A DNA stretch of 64,000 nt from assembly GCF_006546625.1 (NCBI RefSeq), contig NZ_VIAR01000002.1:186001-250000 (forward strand), in the 5' to 3' direction. The first letter of the stretch is position 1. Every line of letters starts with the position of its first letter. The DNA is from Haloflavibacter putidus (GTDB taxonomy: Bacteria; Bacteroidota; Bacteroidia; Flavobacteriales; Flavobacteriaceae). Positions 54,382-62,997 of this stretch are shown here, piece by piece. A model generated the notes under the pieces. It saw only the letters and a list, made by a program, of their open reading frames with translations. It did no database searches and was not told the origin of the DNA. Position numbers and translations under genes: made by a program.

Positions 54382-57288
54382 ATGAAAAAAAGTCTTCTTT
54401 TCTGTTTTTTACTCTGTTCCTCTTTGGTGTTTTCGCAAAAAAGTCCGCTGGAAAGCGCCAATAAAATTGCACAAAAAAAATGGGTAGATAGTGTTTATAG
54501 TGGTATGAGCTTAGACCAAAAAATTGGTCAGTTATTTATGGTCGATATTTTTTCGAGTAAACCAAAATCGGTCACAGACCATATAAAAACTCTTATAAAA
54601 AATTATCATATTGGTGGGGTTATTTTTTCTAAAGGCGGTCCACAAAGACAAGCAAAACTAAATAACGAATACCAGGAACTCTCAAAGATACCGTTGTTAG
54701 TTGGTATGGATGCAGAATGGGGTTTGTCTATGCGTTTAGATTCTACTTACGCATTTCCGTGGAATATGACACTTGGCGCCATAGAAGACTTAAAAACAGT
54801 TGAGCGCGTAGGAAAACAAATAGGTAAACATAACAAAAGATTGGGCGTGCATATCAATTTTGCGCCCGTGGTAGATATAAACGTAAATCCGGATAATCCT
54901 ATAATTGGCAACCGTTCTTTTGGCGAAAACAAATACAATGTAACCCAAAAAGCCATTGCTTTTATGAAGGGCATGCATAGCGAAAATGTTTTATCTAGCG
55001 CTAAGCATTTCCCCGGACACGGCGATACAGATGTAGATTCTCATAAAGCCTTACCAGTTTTAAATTTTAGTAGAAAACGCCTGGATAGCATAGAATTATA
55101 TCCGTATAAATTAATGATTAAAGCGGGAGTTTCCAGTATAATGGTTGGACATTTAAATGTACCGGTCTTAGATGATAGGAAAAATCATCCTTCTTCTATT
55201 TCCAAACCTATTATTACCAATTTACTGAAAGAAGATTATGGGTATAAGGGTTTAATTTTTACCGATGCCCTGAATATGCGAGGAATTTCGGACTATGATG
55301 AGCCGGGAAAAGTAGATTTGGAAGCTTTTAAAGCGGGTAACGACATCTTGCTTATTCCGGAAAGCGTGCCAAAAGGAGTGGCGCAAATTAAAAAAGCATA
55401 CAAAAGTGGTGAAATAACAGAAAAGCGATTAAAACATTCCGTAAAGAAAATTTTAATGGCTAAATATAAAGTAGGTCTTAATGCGTACAAATCCGTAGAC
55501 ACTACCAATTTAATAAACGATTTAAACACCGCAAAAGACGATTTGATTTATGAAGAAGCCATTGAAAAAGCTATTACACTTATAAAAAATAATCGCGGAA
55601 TTTTACCCATAAAAAAATTAAAAAATACCAAAGTAGCTTACGTAGCTTTAGGAGATAAAAAGGGGGACGATTTTTTAAATACCTTAAAAAAATATACAGC
55701 TGTAGATAAGGTAGAAAGTAATAATTTATCAGAACTTTTAATTAACCTTAAAGAATATGACCACGTAATAGTTGGATTTCATAAAGCAAACCAAAACCCT
55801 TGGCAAGATTATAAATTTTCTAACAAAGAATTACAATGGTTAGATAAAATTGCCGCTCAAAACCTAACTATTCTAAGCCTATTTGCAAGGCCTTATGCTT
55901 TGTTAGATGTAGATAGTTTTACCAATATAGATGCAATTTTGGTTGCTTATCAAAATAGCAAAATAGCGCAAGAAAAAGCTGCTCAAATTTTATTTGGTGC
56001 TTTAGGAGCCAAAGGTAAATTACCTGTTAGTATTGGCAATACTTTTCCGGTAGGCACACAGTATAAAACAAATTCTATTGGCCGATTATCTTACGGCACT
56101 CCAGAAAGTGTAGATATAGATTCTAGAAAATTGACGGTAATAGACTCTTTAGCAAAAATTGCGGTAGCTAATAAAATGACGCCGGGCTTACAACTGGTTA
56201 TAGCACGAAAAGGTCGGGTGTTTTATCATAAAAATTTTGGCTACCATACCTACGCAGAAAAACAAAAGGTAAAAAATGACGATGTATACGATCTTGCTTC
56301 TCTAACCAAAATTTTAGCAACTCTGCCAAGAATTATGGAGCTGCAAGAGAAAGATATTATCAGTATGCATACTACTTTGCAAGAAATCTTACCGGAATTA
56401 CGAGATACCAATAAAGCAAATATTACTTTAAAAGAAATGCTTAGTCATTATGCGCGTTTAAAACCTTGGATTCCTTTTTACATTGCTACTATAGACGAAG
56501 AAACAAATAAAGCTTCTACAAAATATTTTAAACGAAATAAATCGGGGAAATTCTCTGTTAAAGTTGCTGAGAATTTCTATATGCGCCAAGACTTACAAGA
56601 CACGATATATAAAGCTATAGCAAACAGCGAACTTCGAGAAAAATTAGAATACAAATACTCAGATTTACCCTACTATTTTTTAAAGCGCTTTATAGAACGT
56701 GCCTATGCTTCTTCTTTAGACTATTTATCGCAAGAACATTTGTATAAAATTATTGGCGCAAACAGAACCGGTTATTTACCGTTAAATCGGATAGATAAAA
56801 ATAACATTATTCCTACAGAAATAGACGATTACTGGCGCGAGCAAAAAATACAAGGTTATGTGCACGACCAAGGCGCAGCTATGCAAGGAAGTATTGGTGG
56901 TCACGCAGGTGTTTTTAGCAATGCTAATGATGTGACCAAAATCATGCAAATGTATTTGAACGGCGGCTACTATGGTGGGAGAAATTACTTTAAAAGAGAA
57001 ACTATAAACGCCTTTAATACTTGTTATTACTGCGATGAAGACGTGCGTAGAGGAGTGGGTTTTGATAAACCGCAATTAGAAGAAGTAGGACCAACTTGTG
57101 GCTGCGTTTCTATGAATAGTTTTGGCCATACCGGTTTTACCGGAACTTATGCGTGGGCAGATCCGGATGAAGAAATTATATATGTTTTTCTTTCTAACAG
57201 AACCTTCCCAGATGCCACCAATAGAAAATTAATAACAGAAGACATCCGAACAAAAATACAAGCTGCAATTTATCAAGCTATAGAGTAA
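54382..57288 (+). CDS. GH3 glycoside hydrolase fused to a beta-lactamase-type serine hydrolase
   Basis: 968 residues with a signal peptide (LLFCFLLCSSLVFSQ). Residues about 35-370 form a GH3 beta-N-acetylglucosaminidase-like barrel: NagZ-type loop KHFPGHGDTDVDSH (208-221) and nucleophile D295 in IFTDALNMRG. A GH3 C-terminal domain covers about 395-560. Residues about 580-965 form a serine hydrolase with SxxK at 640-643 (DLASLTK), YSD near 745 and HTG near 915. Fusions of this type are typical of Bacteroidota and are likely to act on periplasmic peptidoglycan fragments; the order of reactions is unknown. Confidence 0.9.
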   Translation: MKKSLLFCFLLCSSLVFSQKSPLESANKIAQKKWVDSVYSGMSLDQKIGQLFMVDIFSSKPKSVTDHIKTLIKNYHIGGVIFSKGGPQRQAKLNNEYQELSKIPLLVGMDAEWGLSMRLDSTYAFPWNMTLGAIEDLKTVERVGKQIGKHNKRLGVHINFAPVVDINVNPDNPIIGNRSFGENKYNVTQKAIAFMKGMHSENVLSSAKHFPGHGDTDVDSHKALPVLNFSRKRLDSIELYPYKLMIKAGVSSIMVGHLNVPVLDDRKNHPSSISKPIITNLLKEDYGYKGLIFTDALNMRGISDYDEPGKVDLEAFKAGNDILLIPESVPKGVAQIKKAYKSGEITEKRLKHSVKKILMAKYKVGLNAYKSVDTTNLINDLNTAKDDLIYEEAIEKAITLIKNNRGILPIKKLKNTKVAYVALGDKKGDDFLNTLKKYTAVDKVESNNLSELLINLKEYDHVIVGFHKANQNPWQDYKFSNKELQWLDKIAAQNLTILSLFARPYALLDVDSFTNIDAILVAYQNSKIAQEKAAQILFGALGAKGKLPVSIGNTFPVGTQYKTNSIGRLSYGTPESVDIDSRKLTVIDSLAKIAVANKMTPGLQLVIARKGRVFYHKNFGYHTYAEKQKVKNDDVYDLASLTKILATLPRIMELQEKDIISMHTTLQEILPELRDTNKANITLKEMLSHYARLKPWIPFYIATIDEETNKASTKYFKRNKSGKFSVKVAENFYMRQDLQDTIYKAIANSELREKLEYKYSDLPYYFLKRFIERAYASSLDYLSQEHLYKIIGANRTGYLPLNRIDKNNIIPTEIDDYWREQKIQGYVHDQGAAMQGSIGGHAGVFSNANDVTKIMQMYLNGGYYGGRNYFKRETINAFNTCYYCDEDVRRGVGFDKPQLEEVGPTCGCVSMNSFGHTGFTGTYAWADPDEEIIYVFLSNRTFPDATNRKLITEDIRTKIQAAIYQAIE

Positions 57289-57363
57289 CAAGCGTTAAAA
57301 GCGGTTAAATTATACCAAAGACTTAAGAGAAAGTTTACATTTAAGGCAATTAAGAAAAGTAAT

Positions 57364-58491
57364 ATGAAAATAGGAATTGTTTGTTATCCCACCTTTGGCG
57401 GAAGCGGAGTAGTAGCTACCGAATTAGGAATGGCGCTTTCGCAACGTGGGCACGAAATACATTTTATCACCTACAAACAGCCGGTTCGTTTAGAACACCT
57501 TTCCAATCATATACATTATCACCAAGTTAATGTACCAGAATACCCGTTATTTCATTACCAACCTTACGAGTTGGCGCTTTCTAGCAAGTTGGTAGATATG
57601 GTAAAATTGCACAATATAGAAGTTTTACACGTGCATTATGCCATTCCGCATGCTTATGCCGGTTATATGGCCAAACAAATGCTTAAAGAAGAAGGTATTA
57701 ATATTCCTATGGTTACAACTTTGCACGGTACAGATATTACATTGGTTGGTAATCATCCTTTTTATAAACCGGCAGTTACTTTTAGCATCAATCAGAGTGA
57801 TGTGGTAACCTCTGTTTCACAAAGCTTAAAAGACGACACTTTGCGTTATTTTAATATTAAAAACGAAATAAAAGTTGTACCAAATTTTATAGATACGTCC
57901 AAAAGACAAAATAACTTTGAAGACTGTCAACGCAGAATTATGGCAGCAGACGATGAGAAAATTATTGTTCACATTAGTAATTTCCGTAAAGTAAAACGCA
58001 TAGACGATGTTATAAAAATTTTTGCGAAAATAAATAAACAAATAAAATCTAAACTTATAATGGTGGGAGAAGGTCCCGAAATTATGAATGCCAAAGATTT
58101 AGCTAGAGATTTAGGCGTACGCAATAAAATTATTTTTATGGGCGAAAGTAGCGAAGTAAATAAAATTTTATGTTTTTCAGATTTATTCTTGTTACCTTCT
58201 GAGAGCGAAAGTTTTGGTCTAGCTGCTTTAGAAGCTATGGTAAATGGTGTGCCAGTCATTTCTACCAATACTGGCGGTTTGCCGGAAGTTAACCAACAGG
58301 GTAATTCTGGCTTCTTGAGCGATGTTGGCGATGTAGAAGATATGGCAAAAAACGCTTTGCATATTTTAAAAGATGAAGAAACTTTAAGCACATTTAAAGA
58401 TAATGCAAAAAAAATAGCATCGAAATTTGATATCGATGCTATTGTTCCGCTCTACGAAGATGTTTATGAGAGGGCTTTAGCTAAAGCTTAA
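57364..58491 (+). CDS. bshA: N-acetyl-alpha-D-glucosaminyl L-malate synthase BshA
   Basis: 375 residues, GT4 glycosyltransferase with two Rossmann domains. Characteristic BshA segments: YPTFGGSGVVATELG near the N-terminus, HVHYAIPHAYAGY, VTTLHGTDITLVG, VPNFIDTS and the C-terminal SESESFGLAALEAM with the GT4 EX7E motif. It joins UDP-GlcNAc and L-malate, the first step of bacillithiol synthesis. bshB and bshC are not in the window. Its stop codon overlaps the convergent barrel gene by a few bases. Confidence 0.96.
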   Translation: MKIGIVCYPTFGGSGVVATELGMALSQRGHEIHFITYKQPVRLEHLSNHIHYHQVNVPEYPLFHYQPYELALSSKLVDMVKLHNIEVLHVHYAIPHAYAGYMAKQMLKEEGINIPMVTTLHGTDITLVGNHPFYKPAVTFSINQSDVVTSVSQSLKDDTLRYFNIKNEIKVVPNFIDTSKRQNNFEDCQRRIMAADDEKIIVHISNFRKVKRIDDVIKIFAKINKQIKSKLIMVGEGPEIMNAKDLARDLGVRNKIIFMGESSEVNKILCFSDLFLLPSESESFGLAALEAMVNGVPVISTNTGGLPEVNQQGNSGFLSDVGDVEDMAKNALHILKDEETLSTFKDNAKKIASKFDIDAIVPLYEDVYERALAKA

Positions 58492-58982
58492 AATTGGTAA
58501 CGAACGCCAATGGCCAAATCTGGCGCAAAATCGTCTATTACATCATAATCGCTAAAACCAATTTCCGGTCTAAAATCTATCGATAAGATTAAAGGAATAT
58601 CAAAGTTATATTCTATTCCTATATTACCGGCCACATATAAAAAGGCGCCATCATCGTGATGATGATCTTCGTAGTGATGGTTGTCGTCTACAATACCTAA
58701 ACCACCGCCGGCACCTGCATACCAGTTAAAACCGCCATCAATATTCCATACCCAATGGTAAAGCGCTGTAGCTTTTACCAAATCAAAATGGTTATCATCT
58801 CGCCAACCTAAATCAAACTCCATCCGGTTATTATCACCAAAAGCGCGTTGGTAAGATACTTCTGCACCAACACCATTGGCACCACCTAAACGAAGCCCGA
58901 GCGCATTAGGGGCAATTTCTTGCGCTTGAGAAACTAAAATACCTGTGGCGAAGATTATCGCCGTCAATAAATACTTCTTCAT
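58488..58982 (-). CDS. Small outer-membrane beta-barrel protein with a His/Asp-rich loop
   Basis: 164 residues: signal peptide (LLTAIIFATGILVSQAQ, cleavage near 21), then alternating strands typical of an eight-stranded barrel (ALGLRLGGANGVGAEVSYQ; NWYAGAGGGLGIV; LSIDFRPEIGFSDYD) ending in Phe (YQF), a C-terminal outer-membrane signal. The loop near residues 105-122 (DDNHHYEDHHHDDGAF) is very rich in His and Asp and could bind metal; this is inference. It converges on bshA, the two genes sharing overlapping stop codons (58488-58491), with no terminator. Confidence 0.82.
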   Translation of the reverse strand: MKKYLLTAIIFATGILVSQAQEIAPNALGLRLGGANGVGAEVSYQRAFGDNNRMEFDLGWRDDNHFDLVKATALYHWVWNIDGGFNWYAGAGGGLGIVDDNHHYEDHHHDDGAFLYVAGNIGIEYNFDIPLILSIDFRPEIGFSDYDVIDDFAPDLAIGVRYQF

Positions 58983-59126
58983 TTTACTAAGTTTTTTAGC
59001 AAATATATTGCTTAAACTACCGCTGCATGCGGCTTATCTTCTAATGTTTTGTTAATTTAAAATTTATTAACAAGCTTTGTTTTTCCTGCTTTAATCGTAT
59101 TTTTATAAAAAATCCAATCAATTATT

Positions 59127-62033
59127 TTGCTAAAAGATTTAGAAACAAAACTTAACGGAAGTTTGCACTACGATAAACTTTCCCAAACCCTATATGCTAC
59201 AGATGCTTCGGTGTATCGAGAAATGCCAATTGCCGTTGCTTTTCCTAAGAACACAGACGATATTAAGCAGTTGCTTTCTTTTGCAAAAGAAAAAAAGCTT
59301 AGTATAATTCCGCGTGCAGCGGGCACTTCTTTAGCGGGACAATGCGTAGGAAATGGTCTTGTAATAGATATTTCTAAACACTTTACGGAAATTATCCGGC
59401 TAGATGAAAATAAAAAGCAGGTAGTGGTGCAACCCGGCGTTATACGAGATGATTTAAATAGGTTTTTAGAAGACAGCGACTTGTTTTTTGGCCCCAATAC
59501 TTCTACTTCTAACCGCTGTATGTTGGGCGGCATGTTTGGTAATAATTCTAGCGGAACCACCTCTATAAAATACGGCGTAACCCGCGACAAAGTAATTGCA
59601 GCAAAAGCGGTTTTGAGCGATGGCTCTATAGTTACTTTTGAAGAAATTGATAAAAAAGAATTTCTTGAAAAAACAAAATTAAACAGTTTAGAAGGCAGTA
59701 TTTATAAAAATATTTATGAGCTTTTAAAAGATAAAGAAAACCAAAAATTAATAGAAAATAATTTTCCCAAACCAGAGATTCATCGTAGAAATACCGGTTA
59801 CGCATTAGATGCACTTTTAGAAAGCGAAGTTTTTTCCAATTTGCCACAAAAATTCAATATGTGCAAATTATTGGCCGGTAGCGAAGGTACTTTGGCTTTT
59901 ATTACAGAAATAACTCTACAATTAGATAATTTACCTCCCAAAAATACAGCTCTAATAGCTGCTCATTTTACAAATATTAAAGATTGCTTGCAAGCGGTAG
60001 AATTGGTTATGCAGCACTCGCTATATACTTGTGAGATGATGGATAAGGTGATTTTAGATTGCACAAAAAACCATATTAAATTTAAGGAAAGTAGGTTTTT
60101 TTTAGAAGGTGATCCGCAGGCTATTTTAATGCTAGAGGTTAGAGATAATCACACTAGAGACTTGCAAATACAGGTAGATAATTTATTAAAACTTTTACAA
60201 AATAAAACTAAAAGCTATGCTCATCCGGTTTTGCGTGGCGATAATATAGATAAGGCTATAAATCTTAGAAAAGCCGGTTTGGGTTTACTGTCTAATATGC
60301 ACGGCGATGCAAAAGCTGTAGCGTGTATAGAAGATACGGCAGTAGCGCTAAAAGATTTAGCTGCCTATATTGAAGAGTTTACACAAATTATGAAACGTTT
60401 TAACCAACGCGCGGTTTATTATGCCCACGCCGGCGCAGGAGAATTGCATTTGCGACCTATTTTAAATTTAAAGGACAAAGAGCAGGTAAAACTTTTTGAG
60501 GAAATTACTGCTACTGTGGCAAAATTGGTAAAAAAATATAAAGGTTCATTAAGTGGAGAACACGGAGATGGCAGGGTAAGGGCTTCTTTTATAAAAGAAA
60601 TGCTTGGCGCAGATTGTTATAGTTTATTACAAAGAATAAAGAATACGTTTGATCCGGATAACATTTTAAATCCGGGTAAAATTGTTAATCCGTTACCAAT
60701 GACAGAAAATTTGCGTTATGAAGCAAATCGTACGGAACCGCAAATAAAAACCTTATTTAATTTTGAAGATACTAACGGACTTTTACGTGCGGTAGAAAAT
60801 TGCAACGGCAGCGGCGATTGCAGAAAAAGTGTAGAAGCCGGCGGCGTTATGTGTCCAAGTTATCGCGCTACAAAAAACGAAAAAGATACAACCCGCGGTC
60901 GTGCCAATGCTTTACGCGAATTTTTAACGCAAAACCCACAAGACAAAAAATTTGATAACAAAGAACTAAAAGAAGTTTTAGATTTATGTATTAGCTGCAA
61001 AGGCTGCAAAAGCGAATGTCCTTCTAACGTAGATATGGCGGTATATAAAGCTGAGTTTGAATACCAATACCAAAAAGAGAATGGCTTTAGTTTTAGAAAT
61101 AAACTTTTTGCAAAAAATAACTCTTATAATAAATTGGGTAGTAATTTTCCACTGCTTACCAATTTCTTTTTTTCTAATAAACTAACTAGCTCGCTCCTAA
61201 AAAAAATAGCAAAAATAGCCCCAAAAAGAAGTTTACCATTATTAGCGCGTAGAAGTTTATGGAAGCTACTCGGGCAAAATAAAATTAACTTAAAACCGGT
61301 TAATAAAATTAAATCGGTATATTTTTTTATTGATGAATTTACCAATTTTTTAGATACTACAATTGGAGTAGACGCTATAAATTTATTGGTTAATTTAGGC
61401 TACGAAGTCAAAATACTAAACCATAAAGAAAGCGGAAGAAGTTATATTTCTAAAGGTTTTTTGGAAGAAGCAAAAGCTTTAGCAAACTCGAATATTAGTA
61501 TTTTTTCTAAGATAATCTCAGAAGAAAGTCCATTAATAGGTCTAGAGCCATCTTCCATCTTAAGTTTTCGAGACGAATATTTACGTTTGGCAAATAATAA
61601 AGATACAGCTGTAAAACTCTCTAAAAATGTATTTTTAATAGAAGAATTTTTAGCTGCCGAAATAAAGGCTGGAAATATCAAAAGTGACCAATTTACTACA
61701 CAAAATAAAACCATAAAGCTGCATACGCATTGCCACCAAAAAGCTTTAAGTAATTCTAAGCATTCTTTTGATATGCTTAATTTACCTAAAAATTATAAAG
61801 TGCGCATTATCAATTCGGGTTGTTGCGGGATGGCGGGCAGTTTTGGTTATGAAAAAGAACATTATAAAATAAGTATGCAAATAGGCGAACATTCTTTATT
61901 TCCGGCTGTAAGAAAAGCGCCACCTGAAGTTGTTATTTCGGCAAATGGTACGAGTTGCAGACATCAAATTCTAGATGGAACGCAGAAAATAGCATTGCAT
62001 CCCGTAAGTATTTTGAATGAAGCTTTACTTTAA
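59127..62033 (+). CDS. FAD-linked oxidase fused to Fe-S/CCG domains (D-lactate or glycolate dehydrogenase type)
   Basis: 968 residues beginning at TTG 59127; no ATG precedes the conserved LSQTLYATDASVYREMP. A VAO-type FAD-binding domain covers about 20-240 (IPRAAGTSLAGQCVGNGLV; MFGNNSSGTTSIKYG). The oxidase C-terminal domain follows to about 530 (HAGAGELHLRP; SGEHGDGRVRA; DPDNILNPGKIV). A 4Fe-4S ferredoxin domain has CISCKGCKSECP near 630, and the last part is a CCG domain (HTHCHQKAL; INSGCCGMAGSFGYE). It likely oxidises a 2-hydroxy acid and passes electrons to quinone or another carrier; the substrate is uncertain. It converges on the lipoprotein gene. Confidence 0.92.
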   Translation: MLKDLETKLNGSLHYDKLSQTLYATDASVYREMPIAVAFPKNTDDIKQLLSFAKEKKLSIIPRAAGTSLAGQCVGNGLVIDISKHFTEIIRLDENKKQVVVQPGVIRDDLNRFLEDSDLFFGPNTSTSNRCMLGGMFGNNSSGTTSIKYGVTRDKVIAAKAVLSDGSIVTFEEIDKKEFLEKTKLNSLEGSIYKNIYELLKDKENQKLIENNFPKPEIHRRNTGYALDALLESEVFSNLPQKFNMCKLLAGSEGTLAFITEITLQLDNLPPKNTALIAAHFTNIKDCLQAVELVMQHSLYTCEMMDKVILDCTKNHIKFKESRFFLEGDPQAILMLEVRDNHTRDLQIQVDNLLKLLQNKTKSYAHPVLRGDNIDKAINLRKAGLGLLSNMHGDAKAVACIEDTAVALKDLAAYIEEFTQIMKRFNQRAVYYAHAGAGELHLRPILNLKDKEQVKLFEEITATVAKLVKKYKGSLSGEHGDGRVRASFIKEMLGADCYSLLQRIKNTFDPDNILNPGKIVNPLPMTENLRYEANRTEPQIKTLFNFEDTNGLLRAVENCNGSGDCRKSVEAGGVMCPSYRATKNEKDTTRGRANALREFLTQNPQDKKFDNKELKEVLDLCISCKGCKSECPSNVDMAVYKAEFEYQYQKENGFSFRNKLFAKNNSYNKLGSNFPLLTNFFFSNKLTSSLLKKIAKIAPKRSLPLLARRSLWKLLGQNKINLKPVNKIKSVYFFIDEFTNFLDTTIGVDAINLLVNLGYEVKILNHKESGRSYISKGFLEEAKALANSNISIFSKIISEESPLIGLEPSSILSFRDEYLRLANNKDTAVKLSKNVFLIEEFLAAEIKAGNIKSDQFTTQNKTIKLHTHCHQKALSNSKHSFDMLNLPKNYKVRIINSGCCGMAGSFGYEKEHYKISMQIGEHSLFPAVRKAPPEVVISANGTSCRHQILDGTQKIALHPVSILNEALL

Positions 62034-62039
62034 TTATTC

Positions 62040-62858
62040 CTAATTAAAGCTATATGAATCAATAACTTGTGATAAAACGGCGTGGTATTCTAAACTGGGT
62101 ATGTTTATTTCGCTTATGGCTTCGGTAGCAATATCGTATTGGGTTTCGTTGTAAATAAGTCCAATGTCTTTTGCAAAGTAATTGGTAGAACTTATTACTT
62201 CGGTTTCATCTAACAGCGGTAGGCTTATAAAACCACCAACAATGGCGCTTATGCTCATTCTTAAACCTATTTTGGAGGTTATTACATCTGCAAAACTTTC
62301 CGTAGCAACGCTATAATTATCCAGTTTTTGGCCTTGATCTATAAAAATGTCATAGTCTATAACCAAATCAAAACTTTGTCCTTCAAAACTAAGTTCTTGC
62401 GTTATTTGATTAGAATTAGAAAATAAATTGGTTCCGGCGCTAGCTGCTTTATCATACAATTTCGCATTTTCTATACTAAATACAATAGGTTCTAGGTTTA
62501 TTGGAAAAGAACCAAATTCACTTAAATCTATAGTTAAAGCGCCATTATATAGCAAACTATTGTTTTGTTTGGTTACTTCGCCATTAGTTAAAATGCTAGA
62601 TGCAAAACCGGTTAAGATATCGCCTTCTCGCTCAAAAGTATAGGCGTTGTTGCCGGCATCTACTGCTGTAAGCGTTTCTGTGCCTTCTTGGTTCTCTTGT
62701 TGCTCTATGTTAAGGCGGTTAGTGTACGTCCAAGAATTATTATTTTCTAACGGATAATAATTCGCAAGGTTAGAATTTAGTACATCAGAATCATCATCAG
62801 AGCAACCTACGGTAAAAAACAATAATGTAATTCCGCAAAGAAAAAGCAGTTTTCTCAT
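62040..62858 (-). CDS. Lipoprotein of unknown function
   Basis: 272 residues. Lipoprotein signal LLFLCGITLLFFTVGC with lipidated Cys19, followed by an acidic SDDDSDV stretch that in Bacteroidota often accompanies surface-exported lipoproteins. The mature protein is beta-rich (YYPLENNNSWTYTN, a pattern seen in many flavobacterial surface proteins). I do not recognise a domain. It ends six bases from the convergent dehydrogenase gene and is divergent from aroC. Confidence 0.78.
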   Translation of the reverse strand: MRKLLFLCGITLLFFTVGCSDDDSDVLNSNLANYYPLENNNSWTYTNRLNIEQQENQEGTETLTAVDAGNNAYTFEREGDILTGFASSILTNGEVTKQNNSLLYNGALTIDLSEFGSFPINLEPIVFSIENAKLYDKAASAGTNLFSNSNQITQELSFEGQSFDLVIDYDIFIDQGQKLDNYSVATESFADVITSKIGLRMSISAIVGGFISLPLLDETEVISSTNYFAKDIGLIYNETQYDIATEAISEINIPSLEYHAVLSQVIDSYSFN

Positions 62859-62975
62859 AATTTTTAAGTTTTATCAAATATACATATTCAAAGGTTTTTA
62901 AACCGCATTTTTTTATTATTGTAGAAAATAAGCGGGATAATTTAAATTCTATTTTCAGATATTGGTATAAAAAAT

Positions 62976-62983
62976 TACATTTG
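62976..62983 (+). promoter_or_regulatory. -7 box of the aroC promoter
   Basis: TACATTTG, exact TAnnTTTG, 14 bases before the aroC ATG. No convincing -33 TTTG at standard distance (nearest TTG is 62962-62964). Confidence 0.4.
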
Positions 62984-62997
62984 TTAAAAAGCTATCT

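Noticed and set aside
58647-58690. Short tandem ATC/GTG-rich stretch as a microsatellite
   Set aside because: It is the coding sequence of the His/Asp-rich loop, not a free repeat.
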